From Giesbergeria sp. (GTDB taxonomy: Bacteria > Pseudomonadota > Gammaproteobacteria > Burkholderiales > Burkholderiaceae_C), in assembly GCA_017998735.1 (NCBI GenBank), contig JAGOCN010000131.1, positions 1 through 5,861 on the forward strand: a DNA stretch of 5,861 nucleotides. Direction: 5' to 3'. The notes under the pieces are model-generated. The model made no database searches, was not told the DNA's origin, and worked only from the letters and a program-made list of their open reading frames with translations. Numbering within the stretch: the first letter of the stretch is position 1; every line of letters begins with the position of its first letter. Of the stretch, positions 1 through 5,612 are shown in pieces. The position numbers and the translations under genes were made by a program.

Positions 1-9
1 AGGGGTCAT
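1..9 (-). CDS. possible start of a next operon gene (cut by window edge)
   Basis: An ATG on the minus strand at 9-7 lies one base after the TGA stop of the truncated-haemoglobin gene (TGA C ATG), the tight spacing typical of translationally coupled genes. Only three codons (Met-Thr-Pro) are visible, no clear ribosome binding site is seen, and nothing can be said about the product. A chance ATG is quite possible. Confidence 0.2.
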
Positions 10-10
10 G

Positions 11-511
11 TCAGCGCACCGTGATGATGTCGCGGTGCATGGGCGCAAGCAGCGCCAGCAGCCGGTTTTGTTGAGAAAACGCGATGCCCTGCGCGTCCAT
101 GGCGCGCTGCAGCACCTCGACCAGCGCGTTGAAGTCGCCCTTGTCGATGTCCATGTCGGCATGCACGTCCAGCATGTCGGCGCCCTGGTAGGTGCAGGGG
201 CCGCCGCTCAGGGCACAAAACTGCTCGGCCAGGCTTTGCTGCAATGGCCCGGGCTGGGCGTCCTTGAAGTGCGTGCCGATGCGCGGGTGGCGCAGCAGGC
301 GCGCGACAAAGTCGCCGGCCAGGCGGTCGATGCCGGCTTTTTCTCCCAGCGCGGCATACAGGCCGGCGGGCGCGGCAATGGTGGTGGTGGTGGTGGTGGT
401 GGTGGTGGTGACAGCAGCAGCGGCAGAAGCTGGCGCGGCCGCGCTCTGGGCGTGGACCGCCGGAAGGGCGCCGGCCAGCACCAGGGCGCAGCACAGGGCA
501 AATTTTTTCAT
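11..511 (-). CDS. exported group 1 truncated haemoglobin
   Basis: A 166-aa protein of the truncated (2-on-2) haemoglobin family, which bind haem and handle O2, NO or related ligands. Residues 1-21 form a signal peptide (MKK, hydrophobic core, AxA-type site VHA before Q22). A low-complexity linker follows: alanine-rich at 24-33, then Thr35-44. The globin domain spans about 50-166: start LYAALG, Phe82 in a CD1-like position, Gly-Gly-Pro before Tyr108, the likely haem-ligating proximal His117 (LDVHADMDI), then the usual F-to-H helix pattern ending APMHRDII. The B10 position, often Tyr, appears to be Phe or Val here. Cys99 and Cys106 could form a disulfide outside the cytoplasm. I chose the ATG at 511 because it begins the signal peptide; an in-frame start at 565 would add 18 residues overlapping the upstream gene. 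The Shine-Dalgarno is weak. It is last of the four operon genes visible, 50 nt after the DUF3034 gene. Family is confident; export is inferred; physiological ligand is unknown. Confidence 0.87.
   Translation of the reverse strand: MKKFALCCALVLAGALPAVHAQSAAAPASAAAAVTTTTTTTTTTIAAPAGLYAALGEKAGIDRLAGDFVARLLRHPRIGTHFKDAQPGPLQQSLAEQFCALSGGPCTYQGADMLDVHADMDIDKGDFNALVEVLQRAMDAQGIAFSQQNRLLALLAPMHRDIITVR
379..410. repeat. (TGG)n trinucleotide microsatellite inside the globin gene
   Basis: About 10.7 uninterrupted copies of TGG on the plus strand, read as ten consecutive ACC threonine codons on the coding (minus) strand. It falls in the linker between signal peptide and globin domain. All ten codons are identical, which points to repeat slippage rather than selection for threonine alone. 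Copy changes would lengthen or shorten the linker by whole residues without shifting the frame. Confidence 0.95.
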
Positions 512-561
512 GGGCAGGTGGCTCGCTTCAGAGGGTGGGACAGGTGGGCAGGGGCTGAACA

Positions 562-1566
562 TCAAAAGGCCACCTGTGCCGAAAGGTAGGCGCCGCTCTG
601 GCGCCGGCCCTGCGTGATGCCGGGGACGATGCGCCCCAGGTCCACCCAGGCCAGCGTGAGCGACAGGTGCTTGCTCGGCGCCCAGGCAATGAACAGGTCT
701 TTCCAGGCGTCTTCGCGCAGCGCATTGCCCAGGCCGGCAGCGCGCCCGGTGGCCTGCAGGTTGTCGGGCATGAAGCGCACTTCGGCGCCCACCGCCAGGT
801 TGTGGCGCAAGAGCCAGGCCACCGACAGCTCGGGCTGCAGGCTGCGCCGGTTGCGGCCGGGCGCTGCCGAGCCAAAGCCCAGCAGGCCGTTCTGGTTGGC
901 GCGGGTGGAGCGCAGCGTGGCGTTCAGCAGCACGCCCTTGTCCAGCAGCAGCTTGCTGGCGCTGACGTAAAAATCGGTCGATTGCGTGTCGGCGCCCAGA
1001 AAGTCGAACACCGACTGCAGCGAACCAGGCCGCACGCGCTTGTGCTCCAGGCCCACGGCAATCTGCGGCATCCAGGTGTCGGCGTTCAGGATGGCGTCGC
1101 CCGCCACGCGCACCTTCAGGCCCAGCATGTCCATGCGGATGTGCTGGCCCGGCTGCACGCCAAACGGCGCAATCGCGTTCAGCGCCACCGCCGCGCCGGC
1201 GTCAAAGTCCTGGCGGGCCAGCGACAGCTCGATGCGCTCGTTCCAGCCGATGGCCGCGCCGTAACTGGTCAGCGCATAGTCCTGCGTGACGGCGCGGCTG
1301 GTGAAGGCGCTCGCTCCCCATTCGCCCTCGGCGGCGTTGCTGCCAATGACCGCCCAGGGCGTGATGCCGCCCCCTGCCGTGCCGGTGATGCTGCTGACGC
1401 CGCCGGTCAGCAGCAGCTTGCCGGTGCCGGCCTGGGCTGCGGTGGGCGCAATCACCAGCCCGGCCAGTCCGGCCAGCCCCGCCAGCAGGCACAGTGCTGC
1501 CCCGTGCGTTTTTCTTTTTCCGCCCTTGCCTTGCCGTTCCCGGCCGCTGGCCATGCCCATGTCCAT
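562..1566 (-). CDS. DUF3034 family exported protein, probable outer-membrane barrel
   Basis: A 334-aa protein matching the DUF3034 family as I remember it: GKLLLTGGVSSI after the signal peptide, GGGITPWAVIG, SYGAAIGWNERIELSLARQ, LGLKVRVAGDAI, MPQIAVGLEHK, TDFYVSASKLLL, NGLLGFG, LAVGAEVRFMPDNL, FIAWAPSKHLSLTLAWVDLG. The signal peptide covers about residues 1-46, with a long basic n-region, a hydrophobic stretch at 23-41 and cleavage after AQA46. The body is rich in alternating polar/hydrophobic strands and ends in Phe with aromatic/hydrophobic spacing (YLSAQVAF), the signature of beta-barrel outer-membrane proteins; this role is inference, as the family has no established function. I chose the ATG at 1566: AAAGGGA lies 5 nt upstream. 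The alternative ATG at 1611 would overlap the anti-sigma gene. It is third in the operon, 23 nt after the anti-sigma stop, so it is probably a target or partner of the sigma system. Confidence 0.85.
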   Translation of the reverse strand: MDMGMASGRERQGKGGKRKTHGAALCLLAGLAGLAGLVIAPTAAQAGTGKLLLTGGVSSITGTAGGGITPWAVIGSNAAEGEWGASAFTSRAVTQDYALTSYGAAIGWNERIELSLARQDFDAGAAVALNAIAPFGVQPGQHIRMDMLGLKVRVAGDAILNADTWMPQIAVGLEHKRVRPGSLQSVFDFLGADTQSTDFYVSASKLLLDKGVLLNATLRSTRANQNGLLGFGSAAPGRNRRSLQPELSVAWLLRHNLAVGAEVRFMPDNLQATGRAAGLGNALREDAWKDLFIAWAPSKHLSLTLAWVDLGRIVPGITQGRRQSGAYLSAQVAF

Positions 1567-1589
1567 GTCTGTCCCTTTGTGTGCGGCAT

Positions 1590-2405
1590 TCACGCCGTTT
1601 TCTGAATCCATGCGCCGGTGAACAGCACCGGCCCGGTCGGTCCGCCCTCGGACGGCACGCCGCCCAGGGGTTCGAGGCTGATGGCCAGCGTGGGCACGCC
1701 CTGCACCTCGCCGGCGGTGGCCGGCAGCGCCTGGCTGCGCTCCTCCTGCAGCACGCCCAGCGAACGCGGCTTGCCGCCGTCCGGCAGCGCCCACAGCTGC
1801 AGCGAGCGGTCGGCGGGCACTTCAAAGCCGCCCACGCGCTGCAGCTGCAGCTGCTGGCTGCGGGCGTCAAACGTGACCAGCAGCGCGGCGGCGGCCTGGG
1901 CATCGCTGAGCACCGCCACATAGGTGGCCTGCGGCTGGGCAGCGCGCGCCGACAGGCTGGCGACCTCGCCCTGCAGCTGGGCAATCTGCTGGCCGGTGGT
2001 TTCGCGCAGGCTGCCGGTGACCTGCAGCGCCACCACCACGGCTGCAGCCGTGGCCAGCGCGCCCATGCCGGCCGCCAGGCGCCACGGCGCCAGCCGCTGC
2101 CACCACGGCAGCGGCTGTGCGGGTGCAGCCGCCGGGCCTTGGCGGGCAGCGCGCTGGCGCAGTGCGCTGCGCTCGGCCTGCACCAGGTTGTCGATGCGCG
2201 TCCAGACGGCAGCGGGCGGCGCCTGCGGCGCCTGCAGCTCGGTCAGGCCGGCCCAGTGCGCCTGCCACAAAAGGGCGGCGGCGCGCACGGCGGGCTGCTC
2301 GCGCGCCAGGGTTTCAAAGCGGCGCCGGGCGCCGCCGCGCAGCGTGCCCAGCGCGTAGCTGGCCGCCACTTTCTGCAGCAGTTCGGGGTGGTGGGCAAGG
2401 TTCAT
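1590..2405 (-). CDS. RskA-type membrane anti-sigma factor
   Basis: A 271-aa single-pass membrane protein that should bind and hold the ECF sigma factor encoded just upstream. The N-terminal cytoplasmic part (1-100) has the typical start of this class, AASYALGTLRGGARRRFE at 14-31, and a conserved-looking VWTRIDNLV. One membrane segment lies at about 109-129, flanked by WWQR. A short coiled-coil-like stretch follows at 133-156. The periplasmic part (about 165-271) resembles the RskA C-terminal domain, including LQLWALPDGGKPRSLGVL. The protein contains no cysteine, so it is not a zinc-binding ZAS anti-sigma and cannot sense through thiols. The ATG at 2405 is preceded by GAGGAGGG, 7 nt away, overlapping the sigma stop codon, which favours translational coupling. 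A TTG start 7 codons earlier (2426) is less likely. In this family, release usually needs regulated proteolysis; the signal here is unknown. Confidence 0.88.
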   Translation of the reverse strand: MNLAHHPELLQKVAASYALGTLRGGARRRFETLAREQPAVRAAALLWQAHWAGLTELQAPQAPPAAVWTRIDNLVQAERSALRQRAARQGPAAAPAQPLPWWQRLAPWRLAAGMGALATAAAVVVALQVTGSLRETTGQQIAQLQGEVASLSARAAQPQATYVAVLSDAQAAAALLVTFDARSQQLQLQRVGGFEVPADRSLQLWALPDGGKPRSLGVLQEERSQALPATAGEVQGVPTLAISLEPLGGVPSEGGPTGPVLFTGAWIQKTA

Positions 2406-2418
2406 GGAAAAGCCCTCC

Positions 2419-3030
2419 TCAGGCAAAGCGTGCCATGCACGCGCGCAGCTGCTCCAGCCCGCGCCGGATCCAGGTCTTGACGGTGCCCAGCGGAATCGCC
2501 AGCTGCTGGGCCAGCTCGCTGTGGCTCAGGTCGCGCAGGTAGGCCAGGCTGACCACCTCGCGCTGGCGCTGCTCCAGGCGCAGCAGGCACTGGTGCAGCG
2601 CGCGCGCCTGCTGGCTGGCATCGGCCGCGTCCATCGGGCCGGTGCCTTCGCCCTCGGTGCCCTGCTCCATGGCATCGTCGTATTCCTGCGTCACGCCGGT
2701 GCGGGCAGTGGCGCGCCTGCGCAGCGCGTCCAGCGCCCGGCTGCGCACGATCAGGCCCATCCAGGCCAGCGGCGGGCTGAGCGCGGCGCGGTAGTCCACC
2801 GCCACGCGCCAGACGGTCAGAAAGCTCTCTTGCAGCACGTCCTCGGCCGTGTCGCGCTGGCGCAGCACGCGCATGGCCAGGCCAAACAGGCGCGGCGAGG
2901 TGCGTTCGTACAGCGTGCGCAGCGCCGCTTCGTCGCGCTGGGCGACACGCTCGATCAGCGCCCGCAGTTCGGCATCGGGGTCGGCGGCAGCGCCAGGCGC
3001 AGGGCCTGCAGCAAGGGTGGAAGGCGTCAT
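2419..3030 (-). CDS. ECF (group 4) RNA polymerase sigma factor
   Basis: A 203-aa sigma factor with only the sigma-2 and sigma-4 domains, as expected for ECF sigmas. Sigma-2 lies at about 37-105, with the region 2 signature DTAEDVLQESFLTVWR at 60-75 and the following LAWMGLIVRSRALDALRRR. A variable acidic linker runs from 114 to 137. Sigma-4 lies at about 145-197: RQREVVSLAYLRDLSHSELAQQLAIPLGTVKTWIRRGLEQLR contains the helix-turn-helix that reads the -35 element. Paired with an RskA-type anti-sigma, it resembles the SigK-like group, but I do not assign a symbol. The ATG at 3030 is the only sensible start. Its ribosome site is weak (AGGA about 11 nt upstream), and an out-of-frame ATG at 3034 sits beside it. 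It leads the operon and probably controls its own transcription, since an ECF-like promoter is visible upstream. Confidence 0.93.
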   Translation of the reverse strand: MTPSTLAAGPAPGAAADPDAELRALIERVAQRDEAALRTLYERTSPRLFGLAMRVLRQRDTAEDVLQESFLTVWRVAVDYRAALSPPLAWMGLIVRSRALDALRRRATARTGVTQEYDDAMEQGTEGEGTGPMDAADASQQARALHQCLLRLEQRQREVVSLAYLRDLSHSELAQQLAIPLGTVKTWIRRGLEQLRACMARFA

Positions 3031-3185
3031 GCATGGATTGTGTCCTATGGAGGAGCAGAGCGTTTCAAAACGTGTCTGCTGGTGTGTCTGGCTGCCTGCA
3101 GGACTTCAGGGCTGCAGGGCTCGGGGCGCTGTTGTGCAGCGCCGGAGAAATGGCAGGGTTGCGGCAGGGGCAAAGCAGTAACAGG

Positions 3186-3223
3186 ACAGGAATGCAGAAG
3201 CTGCGTTGTCCCTCTGTTCCTGT
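3186..3223. repeat. inverted repeat ACAGGAA / TTCCTGT
   Basis: A perfect 7-bp inverted repeat (3186-3192 and 3217-3223) with 24 nt between arms. Inside it are further pairings, GGACA/TGTCC (3184-3188, 3207-3211) and GCAG/CTGC (3194-3197, 3201-3204). Each arm presents a GGAA core to one of the two divergent genes, so it could supply -35 boxes in both directions or act as an operator. Confidence 0.5.
3193..3220 (-). promoter_or_regulatory. candidate ECF-type promoter of the sigma operon
   Basis: On the minus strand GGAACA (3220-3215) is followed after 16 nt by TCTGCA (3198-3193). This resembles the -35 GGAAC and -10 TCTGA pattern known for sigma-E-like ECF promoters, in the right direction to drive the sigma operon and support autoregulation. 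The start would be near 3186, giving a leader of about 155 nt. Whether this particular sigma reads that consensus is unproven. Confidence 0.35.
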
Positions 3224-3241
3224 ACGCCGCCGGGCGGTTCG

Positions 3242-3290
3242 CGGATTCAATTGCAAAGAATTTGAAAAATTTTGCAGTTTGTTGAATCCG
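3242..3290. promoter_or_regulatory. AT-rich island framed by CGGATTCAA inverted repeat
   Basis: CGGATTCAA (3242-3250) and its exact reverse complement TTGAATCCG (3282-3290) flank a 31-nt AT-rich core, within which TGCAAA (3252-3257) mirrors TTTGCA (3271-3276). The strong AT bias in otherwise GC-rich DNA suits a promoter or regulator site between divergent genes. A TTGAAA at 3262-3267 could be a -35 box for the lipoprotein gene, but no good -10 follows. Confidence 0.4.
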
Positions 3291-3382
3291 GTCCGCAAAG
3301 GCCTGCGTACAAGCAGTCACACCGGCACTGCAAAGCGGTGAAAGCAAGCAAGCAATCCCCCCTTTTTTTCCAGGAGATTTCC

Positions 3383-4012
3383 ATGAACGCCATCCACACC
3401 GCCCTGACCCTCACCGCCGCCCTGGCCCTGGGCGCCTGCGCCCCCATGAAGTCCGGCACCGGCATGCAGCAGCAGTCCAAGACCATGGCCACCATGCCGA
3501 TGCAGCAGCAACAGTCCATGCTGCCGGCCGCAGTTCAGGTGCCGCCGGGCAACCAGGTGGCCATGGAAACCGTGGGCAGCGGCACCATCACCTATGCCTG
3601 CAAGGCCAAGAAGGACGACGCCGCCGCCTACGAATGGACCTTCATGGGCCCCGACGCGCAGCTGAACGACCGCAATGGCCAGCGCGTGGGCCGCTACTTC
3701 GGCCCGCCCGCCACCTGGGAAAGCACCGACGGCTCCAAAGTGACCGCCACCCAGCTGGCCGTGGCGCCCGCCGGCGCGGGCAACATTCCCATGCAGCTGG
3801 TGCGTGCCAACCCGGCCATGGGCCAGGGCGCGATGCAGGGCGTGACCTACATCCAGCGCGTCATGGTCAAAGGCGGCGCTGCACCCACCGCACCCTGCAG
3901 CGCGGCCACGGCAGGCCAGCAGCAAATCGTCAACTACCAGGCCGATTACATCTTCTGGCGCGCCGCCCCGGCGGTGTCGGTGCAGGACAACCCGCTGTAC
4001 AGCCGCAGCTGA
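3383..4012 (+). CDS. DUF3455 family lipoprotein with Met/Gln-rich tether
   Basis: A 209-aa putative lipoprotein. The signal peptide ends in the lipobox LGAC, with lipidated Cys19 followed by Ala20, which favours outer-membrane sorting. Residues 22-46 are a methionine/glutamine-rich tether (Met22, 28, 35, 38, 40, 46 plus seven Gln). The DUF3455 domain spans about 51-192: VPPGNQV, SGTITYACK, YEWTFMGPDAQLNDRNGQRVG, PPATWESTDGSKV, then NIPMQLVRAN, GVTYIQRVMVKGG, APC, and a closing VNYQADYIFW. Cys73 and Cys172 are the only other cysteines and may form a disulfide. No function is established for this family. I chose the ATG at 3383 because CAGGAGA lies 5 nt upstream and the signal peptide starts there; the frame is open back to 3272 without sense. 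The gene is transcribed away from the sigma operon, so shared control is plausible but inferred. Confidence 0.85.
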   Translation: MNAIHTALTLTAALALGACAPMKSGTGMQQQSKTMATMPMQQQQSMLPAAVQVPPGNQVAMETVGSGTITYACKAKKDDAAAYEWTFMGPDAQLNDRNGQRVGRYFGPPATWESTDGSKVTATQLAVAPAGAGNIPMQLVRANPAMGQGAMQGVTYIQRVMVKGGAAPTAPCSAATAGQQQIVNYQADYIFWRAAPAVSVQDNPLYSRS

Positions 4013-4112
4013 AGCGCGGGCCGAACCAAGACTGGGGCAGACAAGGCCACCGGGGCCGGGCTGCAGGGCAACGGCCTGTCAGGGCCTGCTGCCAACTGCC
4101 TACCCACCCGCA

Positions 4113-4140
4113 ACAACGCCGGCCACAGGGCCGGCGTTGT
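4113..4140 (+). terminator. hairpin downstream of the lipoprotein gene, likely terminator
   Basis: A perfect 12-bp stem ACAACGCCGGCC / GGCCGGCGTTGT with a 4-nt ACAG loop, 100 nt after the stop of the lipoprotein gene. The stem is very stable. The downstream side has only a TTGTCGTTG stretch instead of a clean U-run, so it may be a weak intrinsic terminator or an RNA-protecting hairpin. Confidence 0.6.
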
Positions 4141-4215
4141 CGTTGCTGCAGAGCGCTTTGCTGCCTTGCAGGCGCTTCTCAAACGCTGCACTGGAGCGGT
4201 GCAGGGGCCAGGTTG

Positions 4216-4284
4216 CTTTTTTAGTCAAAATGGCCTCCAGCGCAGGTACATACTGCGCCAGCAGCTCATTTTTTCATAGCAAAT
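4216..4284. repeat. imperfect palindromic intergenic repeat, possible bidirectional terminator
   Basis: Left arm AAAATGGCCTCCAGCGCAG (from 4227) and right arm, read on the minus strand, AAAATGAGCTGCTGGCGCAG form an imperfect hairpin around a GTACATA loop; the perfect inner part is GCGCAG (4240-4245) / CTGCGC (4253-4258). T6 follows the hairpin on the plus strand at 4269-4274, and another T6 lies at 4217-4222. The shape and wording (CTGCTGGCGC ... GCGCTGGAGGCCATTTTGA) match, from memory, a repeat scattered between genes in Comamonadaceae genomes. Only one copy is in this window, so the repeat status cannot be shown here. Confidence 0.5.
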
Positions 4285-4368
4285 GGTGCTTGAAATTGCC
4301 TGTGCGGTGGTTCGGGTTGTAGGGCATGCCCTTGTTTTCGGTTCCAGCGCCGCTGGCCCCCATCCCCG

Positions 4369-4389
4369 CCTTCCCCCAGCGGGGGAAGG
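4369..4389. terminator. GC-rich hairpin downstream of the LldD-like gene
   Basis: A perfect 9-bp stem CCTTCCCCC / GGGGGAAGG with a 3-nt AGC loop, 44 nt beyond the stop of the minus-strand dehydrogenase gene. No T-run follows in the minus direction, so it is either a weak terminator, a 3'-end stabiliser, or part of another dispersed repeat (C-rich flanks CCCCCATCCCCG). Confidence 0.4.
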
Positions 4390-4433
4390 GGCAACACCGG
4401 GGCGCACAGGCTGGCGGGCGGACTGGCACAGCT

Positions 4434-5612
4434 TTACGCTGGCACCGCATCCGCCGTCGGGTAGGTGCCCGGCACCAGGATGGACTGGTCCACGGTCTGG
4501 ATGTCGGTGTGGCCGCAAAACGCCATGGTCACGTCCAGCTCCTTGTGGATCATCTGCAGCGCCTTGGCCACGCCGGCCTCGCCCCAGGCGCCCAGGCCAT
4601 AAACCATGGCGCGGCCGATCATGGTGCCGCGCGCGCCCAGCGCCCAGGCCTTGAGCACGTCCTGGCCGGAGCGGATGCCGCCGTCCATCCACACCTCGAT
4701 CTGATCGCCCACAGCGGCCACGATGGGCACCAGCGCATGGATGCTGGACGGTGCGCCGTCCAGCTGGCGGCCGCCGTGGTTGCTGACCACGATGGCATCG
4801 GCGCCGCTCTGCACCGCCAGGCGGGCGTCTTCCACGTCCTGGATGCCCTTCAAGATCAGCTTGCCGCCCCATTTTTCCTTCACCCAGGCCACGTCCTGCC
4901 AGGACAGGGTGGGGTCGAACTGCTCGTTGGTCCAGGACGCCAGCGAATTCATGTCGCTCACGCCCTCCACATGGCCGACCAGGTTGCGAAACGTATGCCG
5001 GCGCGTGCCCATCATCTGCAGGCACCAGCGCGGCTTGGTCGCCATGTCCAGCAGGTTGCCCAGCGACGGGATGACCGAGGCGCGCAGGTTGTTCTTGATG
5101 TCCTTGTGGCGCTGGCCGATCACCTGCAAATCGAGCGTCAGCACCAGCGCGCTGCAGCCGGCGGCGCGGGCGCGCTCGATCATGGCCACCATCGCATCGC
5201 GGTCGCGCATCATGTAGAGCTGGAACCAGAAGGGTGCGGTAGTGTTCTGCGCCACGTCCTCGATGGAGCAGATGCTCATGGTGGACAGGGTGAACGGGAT
5301 GCCGAATTTTTCTGCGGCGCGGGCGGCCTTGATTTCGCCATCGGCGCTTTGCATGCCCGTCAGGCCCACCGGCGCAATGCACACCGGCATCTTCACGTCC
5401 ACGCCGACCATCTGGGTGGCGGTGCTGCGCCCCTCCATGTTCACGGCCACGCGCTGGCGCAGCTTGATGCGCTGGAAGTCTTCGGAGTTGGCGCGGTAGG
5501 TGCTCTCGGTCCACGAGCCGGAATCGGCATAGTCGTAGAACATGCGCGGCACGCGTTTTTGCGCCAGCACGCGCAGGTCTTCAATGCAGGTGATGCGGGA
5601 GAGATCGGGCAT
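4434..5612 (-). CDS. lldD: FMN-dependent alpha-hydroxy-acid dehydrogenase, probable L-lactate dehydrogenase
   Basis: A 392-aa TIM-barrel flavoenzyme of the lactate dehydrogenase/glycolate oxidase family, which oxidises an L-2-hydroxy acid to the 2-keto acid and passes electrons from FMN to quinone, cytochrome or O2. Family landmarks are present: FYDYADSG (Tyr26/Tyr28), APVGLTGM, TLSTMSICSIEDVA, FQLYMMRDR (Tyr133), TLDLQVIGQRHKD (Asp161, Arg168), LILKGI (Lys255), the active-site SNHGGRQLDG (His279, Arg282), DGGIRSGQDVLKA (Asp310, Arg314) and IGRA (Gly333, Arg334) for FMN phosphate. Length and architecture fit LldD-type enzymes without an N-terminal cytochrome domain. The ATG at 5612 has AAGGAG 7 nt upstream and begins the family N-terminus (MPDLSRITCIEDL); the frame stays open further upstream to 5843 but runs into the transposon. 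Lactate is the likeliest substrate, but glycolate, mandelate or another hydroxy acid is not excluded. No permease or LldR-type regulator is in view. Confidence 0.88.
   Translation of the reverse strand: MPDLSRITCIEDLRVLAQKRVPRMFYDYADSGSWTESTYRANSEDFQRIKLRQRVAVNMEGRSTATQMVGVDVKMPVCIAPVGLTGMQSADGEIKAARAAEKFGIPFTLSTMSICSIEDVAQNTTAPFWFQLYMMRDRDAMVAMIERARAAGCSALVLTLDLQVIGQRHKDIKNNLRASVIPSLGNLLDMATKPRWCLQMMGTRRHTFRNLVGHVEGVSDMNSLASWTNEQFDPTLSWQDVAWVKEKWGGKLILKGIQDVEDARLAVQSGADAIVVSNHGGRQLDGAPSSIHALVPIVAAVGDQIEVWMDGGIRSGQDVLKAWALGARGTMIGRAMVYGLGAWGEAGVAKALQMIHKELDVTMAFCGHTDIQTVDQSILVPGTYPTADAVPA

Larger units (their letters stand above)
3031..3382. other. divergent intergenic control region
   Basis: These 352 nt separate the sigma operon (leftward) from the lipoprotein gene (rightward). 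I see no convincing coding sequence. They hold a small palindrome CGTTTCAAAACG at 3061-3072, an inverted repeat with an ECF-like promoter at 3186-3223, an AT-rich island at about 3243-3285 framed by a 9-bp inverted repeat, and a pyrimidine run (C6T7CC, 3357-3371) just before the lipoprotein ribosome site CAGGAGA (3371-3377). Both genes would have long leaders of roughly 150 nt if transcribed from the central motifs. Confidence 0.7.
4013..4433. other. gene-free stretch between convergent genes
   Basis: This 421-nt interval lies between the 3' ends of the lipoprotein gene and the LldD-like gene. No open frame in it looks coding. It contains a strong hairpin (4113-4140), a smaller stem CTGCAC/GTGCAG (4186-4191, 4199-4204), a hairpin-type intergenic repeat with T-runs on either side (4216-4284), and a G/C-only-style hairpin (4369-4389). 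The content is consistent with transcription termination from both directions plus a dispersed repeat. Confidence 0.7.

Noticed and set aside
379..410. CRISPR or tandem-repeat array
   Set aside because: It is a simple trinucleotide run with no spacers.
6..494. A frame with eleven consecutive histidines after CCC, suggestive of a metal-binding protein
   Set aside because: It is the ACC microsatellite of the globin gene read out of frame; the rest is Arg/Pro/Ala-rich shadow sequence with no family features. The poly-Val and poly-Pro frames over the same tract have the same cause.
667..2480. Long plus-strand frames (667-1605 and 1494-2480) antisense to the DUF3034 and anti-sigma genes
   Set aside because: Composition is typical of antisense shadows, no recognisable domain or ribosome binding site is present, and the minus-strand genes are well supported.
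2402..3034. Alternative frame beginning at the ATG at 3034 over the sigma gene
   Set aside because: The product is Arg/Ala/Pro-rich without motifs; the frame starting at 3030 contains both sigma-2 and sigma-4 signatures.
4186..4222. Stem CTGCAC/GTGCAG followed by T6 as a classical terminator
   Set aside because: The T-run begins 12 nt after a short 6-bp stem, too far for an intrinsic terminator, and the T6 fits better as the flank of the neighbouring palindromic repeat.
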